Assembly (NCBI RefSeq): GCF_000002995.4
Contig: NW_025062291.1
Span: 1-64,000, forward strand
Direction of reading: 5' to 3'
DNA from: Brugia malayi
Lineage: Eukaryota; Nematoda; Chromadorea; Rhabditida; Onchocercidae
Length of the DNA stretch: 64,000 nucleotides
Shown: piece by piece, positions 1-11,936 of the stretch
Layout: each line of letters opens with the position of its first letter
Numbering within the stretch: position 1 is the first letter of the stretch
Notes under the pieces: model-generated
The model's database searches: none
Told to the model about the DNA's origin: nothing
What the model saw: the letters and a program-made list of their open reading frames with translations, nothing else
Program-made: the position numbers and the translations under genes

Positions 1-3000
1 AAGCCTAAGCCTAAGCCTAAGCCTAAGCCTAAGCCTAAGCCTAAGCCTAAGCCTAAGCCTAAGCCTAAGCCTAAGCCTAAGCCTAAGCCTAAGCCTAAGC
101 CTAAGCCTAAGCCAAGGCTAAGCCTAAGCCTAAGCCTAAGCCTAAGCCTAAGCCTAAGCCTAAGCCTAAGCCTAAGCCTAAGCCTAAGCCTAAGCCTAAG
201 CCTAAGCCTAAGCTAAGCCTAAGCCTAAGCCTAAGCCTAAGCCTAAGCCTAAGCCTAAGCCTAAGCCTAAGCCTAAGCCTAAGCCAAGCCTAAGCCTAAG
301 CCTAAGCCTAAGCCTAAGCCTAAGCCTAAGCCTAAGCCTAAGCCTAAGCCTAAGCCTAAGCCTAAGCCTAGCCTAAGCCTAAGCCTAAGCCTAAGCTAAG
401 CCTAAGCCTAAGCCTAAGCCTAAGCCTAAGCCTAAGCCTAAGCAAGCTAAGCCTAAGCCTAAGCCTAAGCCTAAGCCTAAGCTAACCTAAGCCTAAACTA
501 AGCCTAAGCCTAAGCCTAAGCCTAAGAGCCTAAGCTAAGCCTAAGCCTAAGCCTAAGCCTAAGCCTAAGCCTAAGCCTAAGCCTAAGCCTAACCGTAAGC
601 CTAAGCCTAAGCCTAAGCCTAAGCCTAAGCCTAAGCCTAAGCCTAAGCCTAAGCCTAAGCCTAAGCCTAAGCCTAAGCCTTAAGCCTAAGCCTAAGCCTA
701 AGCCTAAGCCTAAGCCTAAGCCTAAGCCTAAGCCTAAGCCTAAGCCTAAAGCCTAAGCCTAAGCCTAAGCCTAAGCCTAAGCCTAAGCCTAAGCCTAAGC
801 CTAAGCCTAAGCCTAAGCCTAAGCCTAAGCCTAAGTCTAAGCCTAAGCCTAAGCCTAAGCCTAAGCCTAAGCCTAAGCCTAAGCCTAAGGCCTAAGCTAA
901 GCCTAAGCCTAAGCCTAAGCCTAAGCCTAAGCCTAAGCCTAAGCCTAAGCCTAAGCCTAAGCCTAAGCCTAAGCCTAAGCCTAAGCCTAAGCCTAAGCCT
1001 AAGCCTAAGCCTAAGCCTAATCCTAAGCCTAAGCCTAAGCCTAAGCCTAAGCCTAAGCCTAAGCCTAAGCCTAAGCCTAAGCCTAAGCCTAAGCCTAAGC
1101 CTAAGCCTAAGCCTAAGCCTAAGCCAAGCCTAAGCCTAAGCCTAAGCCTAAGCCTAAGCCTAAGCCTAAGCCTAAGCTAAGCTGCCTAAGCCTAAGCCTA
1201 AGCCTAAGCCTAAGCCTAAGCCTAAGCCTAAGCCTAAGCCTAAGCCTAAGCCTAAGCCTAAGCCTAAGCCTAAGCCTAAGCCTAAGCCTAAGCCTAAGCC
1301 TAAGCTAAGCCTAAGCCTAAGCTAAGCCTAAGCCTAAGCCTAAGCCTAAGCCTAAGCCTAAGCCTAAGCCTAAGCCTAAGCCTAAGCTAAGCCTAAGCTA
1401 AGCCTAAGCCTAAGCCTAAGCCTAAGCCTAAGCCTAAGCCTAAGCCTAAGCCTAAGCCTAAGCCTAAGCCTAAGCCTAAGCCTAAGCCTAAGCCTAAGCC
1501 TAAGCCTAAGCCTAAGCCTAAGCCTAAGCCTAAGCCTAAGCCTAAGCCTAAGCCTAAGCCTAAGCCTAAGCCTAAGCCTAAGCCTAAGCCTAAGCCTAAG
1601 CCTAAGCCTAAGCCTAAGCCTAAGCCTAAGCCTAAGCCTAAGCTAAGCCTAAGCCTAAGCTAAGCCTAAGCCTAAGCCTAAGCCTAAGCCTAAGGCCTAA
1701 GCTAAGCCTAAGCCTAAGCCTAAACCTAACCTAGCCTAAGCCTAAGCCTAAGCCTAAGCCTAAGCCTAAGCCTAAGCCTAAGCCTAAGCCTAAGCCTAAG
1801 CCTAAGCCTAACCTAAGCCTAAGCCTAAGCCTAAGCCTAAGCCTAAGCCTAAGCCTAAGCCTAAGCCTAAGCTAAGCCTAAGCCTAAGCCTAAGCCTAAG
1901 CCTAAGCCTAAGCCTAAGCCTAAGCCTAAGCCTAAGCCTAAGCCTAAGCCTAAGCCTAAGCCTAAGCCTAAGCCTAAGCCTAAGCTAAGCTAAGCCTAAG
2001 CCTAAGCCTAAGCCTAAGCCTAAGCCTAAGCCTAAGCCTAAGCCTAAGCCTAAGCCTAAGCCTAAGCCTAAGCCTAAGCCTAAGCCTAAGCCTAAGCCTA
2101 AGCTAAGCCTAAGCCTAACCTAAGCCTAAGCCTAAGCCTAAGCCTAAGCTAAGCCTAAGCTAGCCTAAGCCTAAGCCTAAGCCTAAGCCTAAGCCTAAGC
2201 CTAAGCCTAAGCCTAGCCTAAGCCTAAGCCTAAGCCTAAGCCTAACCTAAGCCTAAGCCTAAGCCTAAGCCCTAAGCCTAAGCCTAAGCCTAAGCCTAAG
2301 CCTAAGCCTAAGCCTAAGCCTAAGCCTAAGCCTAAGCCTAAGCCTAAGCCTAAGCCTAAGCTAAGCCTAAGCCTAAGCCTAAGCCTAAGCTAAGCCTAAG
2401 CCTAAGCCTAAGCCTAAGCCTAAGCCTAAGCCTAAGCCTAAGCCTAAGCCTAAGCCTAAGCCTAAGCCTAAGCCTAAGCCTAAGCCTAAGCCTAAGCCTA
2501 AGCCTAAGCCTAAGCCTAAGCCTAAGCCTAAGCCTAAGCCTAAGCCTAAGCCTAAGCCTAAGCCTAAGCCTAAGCCTAAGCCTAAGCCTAAGCCTAAGCC
2601 TAAGCCTAAGCCTAAGCCTAAGCCTAAGCCTAAGCCTAAGCCTAAGCCTAAGCCTAAGCCTAAGCCTAAGCCTAAGCTAAGCCTAAGCCTAAGCCTAAGC
2701 CTAAGCCTAAGCCTAAGCCTAAGCCTAAGCCTAAGCCTAAGCCTAAGCCTAAGCCTAAGCCTAAGCTAAGCCTAAGCCTAAGCCTAAGCCTAAGCCTAAG
2801 CCTAAGCCTAAGCCTAAGCCTAAGCCTAAGCCTAAGCCTAAGCCTAAGCCTAAGCCTAAGCCTAAGCCTAAGCCTAAGCCTAAGCCTAAGCCTAAGCCTA
2901 AGCCTAAGCCTAAGCCTAAGCCTAAGCCTAAGCCTAAGCCTAAGCCTAAGCCTAAGCCTAAGCCTAAGCCTAAGCCTAAGCCTAAGCCTAAGCCTAAGCC

Positions 3001-6000
3001 TAAGCCTAAGCCTAAGCCTAAGCCTAAGCCTAAGCCTAAGCCTAAGCCTAAGCCTAAGCCTACTAAGCCTAAGCTAAGCCTAAGCCTAAGCCTAAGCCTA
3101 AGCCTAAGCCTAAGCCTAAGCCTAAGCCTAAGCCTAAGCCTAAGCCTAAGCCTAAGCCTAAGCCTAAGCCTAAGCCTAAGCCTAAGCCTAAGCCTAAGCC
3201 TAAGCCTAAGCCTAAGCCTAAGCCTAAGCTAAGCCTAAGCCTAAGCCTAAGCCTAAGCCTAAGCCTAAGCCTAAGCCTAAGCTAAGCCTAAGCCTAAGCC
3301 TAAGCCTAAGCCTAAGCCTAGCTAAGCCTAAGCCTAAGCCTAAGCCTAAGCCTAAGCCTAAGCCTAAGCCTAAGCCTAAGCCTAAGCCTAAGCCTAAGCC
3401 TAAGCCTAAGCCTAAGCCTAAGCCTAAGCTAAGCCTAAGCCTAAGCCTAAGCCTAAGCCTAAGCCTAAGCCTAAGCCTAAGCCTAAGCCTAAGCCTAAGC
3501 CTAAGCCTAAGCCTAAGCCTAAGCCTAAGCCTAAGCCTAAGCCTAAGCCTAAGCCTAAGCTAAGCCTAAGCCTAACCTAAGCCTAAGCCTAAGCCTAAGC
3601 CTAAGCCTAAGCTAAGCCTAAGCCTAAGCCTAAGCTAAGCCTAAGCCTAAGCCTAAGCCTAAGCCTAAGCCTAAGCCTAAGCCTAAGCCTAAGCCTAAGC
3701 CTAAGCCTAAGCCTAAGCCTAAGCCTAAGCCTAGCCTAAGCCTAAGCCTAAGCCTAAGCCTAAGCCTAAGCCTAAGCCTAAGCTAAGCCTAAGCCTAAGC
3801 CTAAGCCTAAGCCTAAGCCTAAGCCTAAGCCTAAGCCTAAGCCTAAGCCTAAGCCTAAGCCTAAGCCTAAGCCTAAGCCTAAGCCTAAGCCTAACCTAAG
3901 CCTAAGCCTAAGCCTAAGCCTAAGCCTAAGCCTAAGCCTAAGCCTAAGCCTAAGCCTAAGCCTAAGCCTAAGCCTAAGCCTAAGCCTAAGCCTAAGCCTA
4001 AGCTAACCTAAGCCTAAGCCTAAGCCTAAGCCTAAGCCTAAGCCTAAGCCTAAGCCTAAGCCTAAGCCTAAGCCTAAGCCTAAGCCTAAGCCTAAGCCTA
4101 AGCCTAAGCCTAAGCCTAAGCCTAAGCTAAGCCTAAGCCTAAGCCTAAGCCTAAGCCTAAGCCTAAGCCTAAGCCTAAGCCTAAGCCTAAGCCTAAGCCT
4201 AAGCCTAAGCCTAAGCCTAAGCCTAAGCCTAAGCCTAAGCCTAACCTAAGCCAAGCCTAAGCCTAAGCCTAAGCCTAAGCCTAAGCCTAAGCCTAAGCCT
4301 AAGCCTAAGCCTAAGCCTAAGCCTAAGCCTAAGCCTAAGCCTAAGCCTAAGCCTAAGCCTAAGCCTAAGCCTAAGCCTAAGCCTAAGCCTAACCTAACCT
4401 AAGCCTAAGCCTAAGCCTAAGCCTAAGCCTAAGCCTAAGCCTAAGCCTAAGCCTAAGCCTAAGCCTAAGCCTAAGCCTAAGCCTAAGCCTAAGCTAAGCC
4501 TAAGCCTAAGCCTAAGCCTAAGCCTAAGCCTAAGCCTAAGCCTAAGCCTAAGCCTAAGCCTAAGCCTAAGCCTAAGCCTAAGCCTAAGCCTAAGCCTAAG
4601 CCTAAGCCTAAGCCTAAGCCTAAGCCTAAGCCTAAGCCTAAGCCTAAGCCTAAGCCTAAGCCTAAGCCTAAGCCTAAGCCTAAGCCTAAGCCTAAGCCTA
4701 AGCCTAAGCCTAAGCCTAAGCCTAAGCCTAAGCCTAAGCCTAAGCCTAAGCCTAAGCCTAAGCCTAACCTAGCCTAAGCCTAAGCCTAAGCCTAAGCCTA
4801 AGCCTAAGCCTAAGCCTAAGCCTAAGCCTAAGCCTAAGCCTAAGCTAAGCCTAAGCCTAAGCCTAAGCCTAAGCCTAAGCCTAAGCCTAAGCCTAAGCCT
4901 AAGCCTAAGCCTAAGCCTAAGCCTAAGCCTAAGCCTAAGCCTAAGCCTAAGCCTAAGCCTAAGCCTAAGCCTAAGCCTAAGCCTAAGCCTAAGCCTAAGC
5001 CTAAGCCTAAGCCTAAGCCTAAGCCTAAGCCTAAGCCTAAGCCTAAGCCTAAGCCTAAGCCTAAGCCTAAGCCTAAGCCTAAGCCTAAGCCTAAGCCTAA
5101 GCCTAAGCCTAAGCCTAAGCCTAAGCCTAAGCCTAAGCCTAAGCCTAAGCCTAAGCCTAAGCCTAAGCCTAAGCACTAAGCCTAAGCCTAAGCCTAAGCC
5201 TAAGCCTAAGCCTAAGCCTAAGCCTAAGCCTAAGCCTAAGCCTAAGCCTAAGCCTAAGCCTAAGCCTAAGCCTAAGCCTAAGCCTAAGCCTAAGCCTAAG
5301 CCTAAGCCTAAGCCTAAGCCTAAGCCTAAGCCTAAGCCTAAGCCTAAGCCTAAGCCTAAGCCTAAGCCTAAGCCTAAGCTAAGCTAAGCCTAAGCCTAAG
5401 CCTAAGCCTAAGCCTAAGCCTAAGCTAAGCCTAAGCCTAAGCCTAAGCCTAAGCCTAAGCCTAAGCCTAAGCCTAAGCCTAAGCCTAAGCCTAAGCCTAA
5501 GCCTAAGCCTAAGCCTAAGCCTAAGCTAAGCCTAAGCCTAAGCCTAAGCTAAGCCTAAGCCTAAGCCTAAGCCTAAGCCTAAGCCTAAGCCTAAGCCTAA
5601 GCCTAAGCCTAAGCCTAAGCCTAAGCCTAAGCCTAAGCCTAAGCCTAAGCCTAAGCTAAGCCTAAGCCTAAGCCTAAGCCTAAGCCTAAGCCTAAGCCTA
5701 AGCCTAAGCCTAAGCTAAGCCTAAGCCTAAGCCTAAGCCTAAGCCTAAGCCTAAGCCTAAGCCTAAGCCTAAGCCTAAGCCTAAGCCTAAGCCTAAGCCT
5801 AAGCCTAAGCCTAAGCCTAAGCCTAAGCCTAAGCCTAAGCCTAAGCCTAAGCCTAAGCCTAAGCCTAAGCTAACTAAGCCTAAGCCTAAGCCTAAGCCTA
5901 AGCCTAAGCCTAAGCCTAAGCCTAAGCCTAAGCCTAAGCCTAAGCCTAAGCCTAAGCCTAGCCTAAGCCTAAGCCTAAGCCTAAGCCTAAGCCTAAGCCT

Positions 6001-9000
6001 AAGCCTAAGCCTAAGCCTAAGCCTAAGCCTAAGCTAAGCCTAAGCCTAAGCCTAAGCCTAAGCCTAAGCCTAAGCCTAAGCCTAAGCTAAGCCTAAGCCT
6101 AAGCCTAAGCCTAAGCCTAAGCCTAAGCCTAAGCCTAAGCCTAAGCCTAAGCCTAAGCCTAAGCCTAAGCCTAAGCCTAAGCCTAAGCCTAAGCCTAAGC
6201 TAAGCCTAAGCCTAAGCTAAGCCTAAGCCTAAGCCTAAGCCTAAGCCTAAGCCTAAGCCTAAGCCTAAGCCTAAGCCTAAGCCTAAGCCTAAGCCTAAGC
6301 CTAAGCCTAAGCCTAAGCCTAAGCCTAAGCCTAAGCCTAAGCCTAAGCCTAAGCCTAAGCCTAAGCCTAAGCCTAAGCCTAAGCCTAAGCCTAAGCCTAA
6401 GCCTAAGCTAAGCCTAAGCCTAAGCCTAAGCCTAAGCCTAAGCCTAAGCCTAAGCCTAAGCCTAAGCCTAAGCCTAAGCCTAAGCCTAAGCCTAAGCCTA
6501 AGCCTAAGCCTAAGCCTAAGCCTAAGCCTAAGCCTAAGCCTAAGCCTAAGCCTAAGCCTAAGCCTAAGCCTAAGCCTAAGCCTAAGCCTAAGCCTAAGCC
6601 TAAGCCTAAGCCTAAGCCTAAGCCTAGCCTAAGCCTAAGCCTAAGCCTAAGCCTAAGCCTAAGCCTAAGCCTAAGCCTAAGCCTAAGCCTAAGCCTAAGC
6701 CTAAGCCTAAGCCTAAGCCTAAGCCTAAGCCTAAGCCTAAGCCTAAGCCTAAGCCTAAGCCTAAGCCTAAGCCTAAGCCTAAGCTAAGCCTAAGCCTAAG
6801 CCTAAGCCTAAGCCTAAGCCTAAGCCTAAGCCTAAGCCTAAGCCTAAGCCTAAGCCTAAGCCTAAGCCTAAGCCTAAGCCTAAGCCTAAGCCTAAGCCTA
6901 AGCCTAAGCCTAAGCCTAAGCCTAAGCCTAAGCCTAAGCCTAAGCCTAAGCCTAAGCCTAAGCCTAAGCCTAAGCCTAAGCCTAAGCCTAAGCCTAAGCC
7001 TAAGCCTAAGCCTAAGCCTAAGCCTAAGCCTAAGCCTAAGCCTAAGCCTAAGCCTAAGCCTAAGCCTAAGCCTAAGCCTAAGCCTAAGCCTAAGCCTAAG
7101 CTAAGCCTAAGCCTAAGCCTAAGCCTAAGCCTAAGCCTAAGCCTAAGCCTAAGCCTAAGCCTAAGCCTAAGCCTAAGCCTAAGCCTAAGCCTAAGCCTAA
7201 GCCTAAGCCTAAGCCTAAGCCTAAGCCTAAGCCTAAGCCTAAGCCTAAGCCTAAGCCTAAGCCTAAGCCTAAGCCTAAGCCTAAGCCTAAGCCTAAGCCT
7301 AAGCCTAAGCCTAAGCCTAAGCCTAAGCCTAAGCTAAGCCTAAGCCTAAGCCTAAGCCTAAGCCTAAACCTAAGCCTAAGCCTAAGCCTAAGCCTAAGCC
7401 TAAGCCTAAGCCTAAGCCTAAGCCTAAGCCTAAGCCTAAGCCTAAGCCTAAGCCTAAGCCTAAGCCTAAGCCTAAGCCTAAGCCTAAGCCTAAGCTAAGC
7501 CTAAGCCTAAGCCTAAGCCTAAGCCTAAGCCTAAGCCTAAGCCTAAGCCTAAGCCTAAGCCTAAGCCTAAGCCTAAGCCTAAGCCTAAGCCTAAGCCTAA
7601 GCCTAAGCCTAAGCCTAAGCCTAAGCCTAAGCCTAAGCCTAAGCCTAAGCCTAAGCTAAGCCTAAGCCTAAGCCTAAGCCTAAGCCTAAGCCTAAGCCTA
7701 AGCCTAAGCCTAAGCCTAAGCCTAAGCCTAAGCCTAAGCCTAAGCCTAAGCCTAAGCCTAAGCCTAAGCCTAAGCCTAAGCCTAAGCCTAAGCCTAAGCC
7801 TAAGCCTAAGCCTAAGCCTAAGCCTAAGCCTAAGCCTAAGCCTAAGCCTAAGCCTAAGCCTAAGCCTAAGCCTAAGCCTAAGCCTAAGCCTAAGCCTAAG
7901 CCTAAGCCTAAGCCTAAGCCTAAGCCTAAGCCTAAGCCTAAGCCTAAGCCTAAGCTAAGCCTAAGCCTAAGCCTAAGCCTAAGCCTAAGCCTAAGCCTAA
8001 GCCTAAGCCTAAGCCTAAGCCTAAGCCTAAGCCTAAGCCTAAGCCTAAGCCTAAGCCTAAGCCTAAGCCTAAGCCTAAGCCTAAGCCTAAGCCTAAGCCT
8101 AAGCCTAAGCCTAAGCCTAAGCCTAAGCCTAAGCCTAAGCCTAAGCCTAAGCCTAAGCCTAAGCCTAAGCCTAAGCCTAAGCCTAAGCTAAGCCTAAGCC
8201 TAAGCCTAAGCCTAAGCCTAAGCCTAAGCCTAAGCCTAAGCCTAAGCCTAAGCCTAAGCCTAAGCCTAAGCCTAAGCCTAAGCCTAAGCCTAAGCCTAAG
8301 CCTAAGCCTAAGCCTAAGCCTAAGCCTAAGCCTAAGCCTAAGCCTAAGCCTAAGCCTAAGCCTAAGCCTAAGCTAAGCCTAAGCCTAAGCCTAAGCCTAA
8401 GCCTAAGCCTAAGCCTAAGCCTAAGCCTAAGCCTAAGCCTAAGCCTAAGCCTAAGCCTAAGCCTAAGCCTAAGCCTAAGCCTAAGCCTAAGCCTAAGCCT
8501 AAGCCTAAGCTAAGCCTAAGCCTAAGCCTAAGCCTAAGCCTAAGCCTAAGCCTAAGCCTAAGCCTAAGCCTAAGCCTAAGCCTAAGCCTAAGCCTAAGCC
8601 TAAGCCTAAGCCTAAGCCTAAGCCTAAGCCTAAGCCTAAGCCTAAGCCTAAGCCTAAGCCTAAGCCTAAGCCTAAGCCTAAGCCTAAGCCTAAGCCTAAG
8701 CCTAAGCCTAAGCCTAAGCCTAAGCCTAAGCCTAAGCCTAAGCCTAAGCCTAAGCCTAAGCCTAAGCCTAAGCCTAAGCCTAAGCCTAAGCCTAAGCCTA
8801 AGCTAAGCCTAAGCCTAAGCCTAAGCCTAAGCCTAAGCCTAAGCTAAGCCTAAGCCTAAGCCTAAGCCTAAGCCTAAGCCTAAGCCTAAGCCTAAGCCTA
8901 AGCCTAAGCCTAAGCCTAAGCCTAAGCCTAAGCCTAAGCCTAAGCCTAAGCCTAAGCTAAGCCTAAGCCTAAGCCTAAGCCTAAGCCTAAGCCTAAGCCT

Positions 9001-10151
9001 AAGCCTAAGCCTAAGCCTAAGCCTAAGCCTAAGCCTAAGCCTAAGCCTAAGCCTAAGCCTAAGCCTAAGCTAACCTAAGCCTAAGCCTAAGCCTAAGCCT
9101 AAGCCTAAGCCTAAGCCTAAGCCTAAGCCTAAGCCTAAGCCTAAGCCTAAGCTAAGCTAAGCCTAAGCCTAAGCCTAAGCCTAAGCCTAAGCCTAAGCCT
9201 AAGCCTAAGCCTAAGCCTAAGCCTAAGCCTAAGCCTAAGCCTAAGCCTAAGCCTAAGCCTAAGCCTAAGCCTAAGCCTAAGCCTAAGCCTAAGCTAAGCC
9301 TAAGCCTAAGCCTAAGCCTAAGCCTAAGCCTAAGCCTAAGCCTAAGCCTAAGCCTAAGCTAAGCCTAAGCCTAAGCCTAAGCTAAGCCTAAGCCTAAGCC
9401 TAAGCCTAAGCCTAAGCCTAAGCCTAAGCCTAAGCCTAAGCCTAAGCCTAAGCCTAAGCCTAAGCCTAAGCCTAAGCCTAAGCCTAAGCCTAAGCCTAAG
9501 CCTAAGCCTAAGCCTAAGCCTAAGCCTAAGCCTAAGCCTAAGCCTAAGCCTAAGCCTAAGCCCTAAGCCTAAGCCTAAGCCTAAGCCTAAGCCTAAGCCT
9601 AAGCCTAAGCCTAAGCCTAAGCCCTAAGCCTAAGCCTAAGCCTAAGCCTAAGCCTAAGCCTAAGCCTAAGCCTAAGCCTAAGCCTAAGCCTAAGCCTAAG
9701 CCTAAGCCTAAGCCTAAGCCTAAGCCTAAGCCTAAGCCTAAGCCTAAGCCTAAGCCTAAGCCTAACAAGCCTAAGCCTAAGCCTAAGCCTAAGCCTAAGC
9801 CTAAGCCTAAGCCTAAGCCTAAGCCTAAGCCTAAGCCTAAGCCTAAGCCTAAGCCTAAGCCTAAGCCTAAGCCTAAGCCTAAAAGCCTAAGCCTAAGCCT
9901 AAGCCTAAGCCTAGCCCTAAGCCTAAGCCTAAGCCTAAGCCTAAGCCTAAGCCTAAGCCTAAGCCTAAGCCTAAGCCTAAGCCTAAGCCTAAGCCTAAGC
10001 CTAAGCCTAAGCCTAAGCCTAAGCCTAAGCCTAAGCCTAAGCCTAAGCCTAAGCCTAAGCCTAAGCCTAAGCCTAAGCCTAAGCCTAAGCCTAAGCCTAA
10101 GCCTAAGCCTAAGCCTAAGCCTAAGCCTAAGCCTAAGCCTAAGCCTAAGCC
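1..10151 (-). repeat. Telomere, (TTAGGC)n
   Basis: The + strand is an almost unbroken run of AAGCCT hexamers, roughly 1,690 units. Read on the - strand this is TTAGGC running toward base 1, which is the correct polarity for a left chromosome end. TTAGGC is the standard nematode telomere repeat. Variant units are scattered through it: shortened GCTAA units, CCTAAC units, a TCTAAG near 836, and small insertions near 9561, 9622 and 9880. These may be true variant repeats or long-read consensus errors. There is no coding content; the long Arg-Leu and Gly-Leu reading frames are only the hexamer read in frame. Confidence 0.97.
10147..10151. other. Telomere / Wolbachia DNA junction with 5-nt overlap
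   Basis: The five bases AAGCC belong equally to the last telomere hexamer and to the redoxin remnant. The R copy, read from its other strand, has the same AAGCCAAAAAAGTC at 62660-62647, but beyond the AAGCC it continues into more redoxin sequence instead of telomere. The telomere was therefore joined to, or synthesised on, a broken end inside a bacterial gene, at a place already resembling the telomere repeat. Confidence 0.9.
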
Positions 10152-10512
10152 AAAAAAGTCAGGAGTATAAACAGCACCATACTCTTTAGCTACTTCCTGT
10201 TTATTGTCAATCAGAGATATGGAAATATAAACTTATTTTCCTCGGCAAAATTAATCATATTTTCAAAGGAATCTTCTGGGTATTCATTTACATCATTTGG
10301 CATTATTGTATTCACCTGATAATCCTTTTTTAACAAATCAATATCACTTACCGAGTTACTAATAACTGATTGTACGTAAGGACAGTTGTTCCATATAAAG
10401 CTTACAATAAAACCATTTTTTCCACAACAATCACTTAATGTATAGTATTTGTTATCCACCCCAGAAGAGTAAAATTCTTTGCAGTGAAGTCAGAATCTAC
10501 CTTAGGACTATT
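10147..10512 (-). pseudogene. Redoxin / thioredoxin-family protein remnant (L copy), cut off by the telomere
   Basis: This is a piece of an AhpC/TSA-type redoxin. In this family a thioredoxin fold carries a CNHCPY-type motif that acts in thiol-disulfide exchange. Here an 82-codon open stretch begins at 10459 (MDNKYYTLSDCC) and contains FIWNNCPY, so the first Cys and the His of the motif are lost; the R copy still has FICNHCPY. A 2-bp insertion near 10220 breaks the frame (PYL then stop), after which the sequence can still be followed as [13 protein letters not shown] in another frame up to the telomere. The C-terminal third is missing because the telomere replaces it. tmk diverges from it at 10630, the same arrangement as in the R copy. 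It is a pseudogene by several independent lesions. Confidence 0.85.
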
Positions 10513-10629
10513 CAGAGTAACCGTAGCTTAGAGAATATTACAACTTATAATTTGTGATTTTACTTAAATGTCAAACAGTTCTTATGTATAATATTTGCGT
10601 CTCCTTTTTTGGTATTACAATTAAAACTT

Positions 10630-11202
10630 ATGTTCATAACTTTTGAAGCAATAGACGGCTCTGGTAAAACAATACAGTCTGAGTTGCTTGCAAATTATTT
10701 TAAGCAAATTCACGATGAAAAATATGGTATTGACTCGAGAACCAAGCAGCACTGACTTTGCAAAAAAGGTAAGAGGACAGCATCGATCCCGTCTCCGAAC
10801 TCTTGCTACTCATTTCAATGAGATATGAGCATGTTGAAAAAGTAATACTGCCAGCTCTAAAAAAAGGAAAGATAGTGAGTATTTGTGACCCGTTTATCGA
10901 TTCAATTACTTTATATCAAGGATACGGACTTGGTGTTGACCTAGAGCTAATGCGAGACCTACACGAGTTAGTAAAAATTAAATATCCAGATAGCACATTT
11001 ATCCTAGATATTGATATTCAAATTGGGCTGAGCAGAGCAAAGCATAAAAACAAATATGAAGAGATGGACATTAGTCTAAGGTTCGAAAAGGATTTCAAGA
11101 AATAGCTATAAAGGAGCCTGATAGGTATAGTATTATAAATGAAATTGAAGCTAAAGATAACAATCAAGTTCATATTGAAATTGTCAACAAAGTCACTGCA
11201 AT
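10630..11202 (+). pseudogene. tmk: Thymidylate kinase remnant (L copy)
   Basis: Thymidylate kinase phosphorylates dTMP to dTDP. The remnant starts MFITFEAIDGSGKT, with the Walker A loop GSGKT at about residues 10-14, and continues through a REP-type segment (LTREPSSTDFAKKV, other frame), VEKVILPALKKGKIV, DPFIDS and FILDIDIQIGLSRA. It can be followed to IAIKEPDRYSIINEIEAK. Family members are about 200-210 residues, so most of the length is represented. It is disrupted by frameshifts near 10720 and 11090 and by a stop near 10827, and the segment between REP and the DR motif is damaged. The DRF of the family (kept in the R copy) is DPF here. Wolbachia origin is inferred from its neighbours and AT-rich codons. 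Confidence 0.85.
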
Positions 11203-11235
11203 AAGGCCGGTTTTGCTAAGAGTAAGGCCAGCTTC

Positions 11236-11803
11236 AACACCGTTTGTAGAAAATAACCATCTGTTTACACTTAAGTCATTCTCCACACTTAAACCTCTCC
11301 TAATTTGCTTTTTCTTTTTTACCTTTTTCAAATAATATCACGATATCTACCCATCGCATCTATTTCACACCTATTTTTCTTACCTCTGATCAAATCCATC
11401 AGAACACACACTTACACCAACGTTAACGAACATTTCAGATTCAGAAATACTAAAAAAGGCACATTAGCTTCACCTGCAACTGCACAAGCAAGCATACTTC
11501 TACCGAAATCCTTTCGGTATTTCCCCGCCTAACACTTGAAATTCTTATCTCTGCTCTAGAAAGTGAACGATTTCTACTAACTCTTCTTCTGCTTCATCAA
11601 TCCCAGCAACATTATCAAATGTCACTTTTCTCCACTAGTCATGAGCGTAGCTTTTGATTTGCCAAAGCTTATAGTTCTGTTACCTTCTTTTTGTGTTAAT
11701 CTGTTTGCGTTTCTTTTAAAAGGAACAGCAACGAGCCAATAAAGATAAATGTTGGAATCTACTGGATAAGATAAGTAATCTACCAATTCACTTTTCTGTG
11801 ATG
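11236..11803 (-). pseudogene. ftsH: FtsH protease remnant, membrane segment and first half of AAA domain (L copy)
   Basis: FtsH is a membrane-anchored AAA+ zinc protease. This fragment begins (from 11803 downward) with a hydrophobic stretch followed by KRNANRLTQKE and SFGKSKATLMTSGEK, the typical end of the second membrane segment and the linker. After frameshifts come NVAGIDEAEEELVEIVHF, then LACAVAGEANVPFF, MFVNVGV and a degraded IDAMGRYRDI (Walker B / IDEIDA region). A worn GLSVENDLSVN resembling the GGNDEREQTLNQLL segment follows. The GPPGTGKT loop is deleted and at least four frameshifts are present. Other ftsH pieces in this window (15957-16338 and 24290-24520) cover later parts of the same protein without overlap. 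Confidence 0.8.
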
Positions 11804-11932
11804 ACAATGTATGTGACCAGTTTCCGCACTATGCATATAAAATATTAAATTAGTTTCTAATTTTCTATTTTTTTAAATATGAATTGGTATTTTTTTAATA
11901 TTTTTTACACTTAATTAAATTAAAATTTGATA
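11804..11932. repeat. Truncated satellite monomer inside the Wolbachia block
   Basis: ATGTATGTGACCAGT, then CCGCACTATGC, then the TTTAATA...AAATTTTGATA body match the minus-oriented monomers near 44990-45090 and 47300-47400. Only about 130 bp remain, placed exactly between the ftsH and guaB remnants. The same piece is present in the R copy at 60872-61000, so it was there before the block was duplicated. Confidence 0.8.
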
Positions 11933-11936
11933 GTCA

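Noticed and set aside
4769..9768. Long Arg-Leu / Gly-Leu reading frames on the minus strand
   Set aside because: They are the telomere hexamer translated; there is no other sequence in them.
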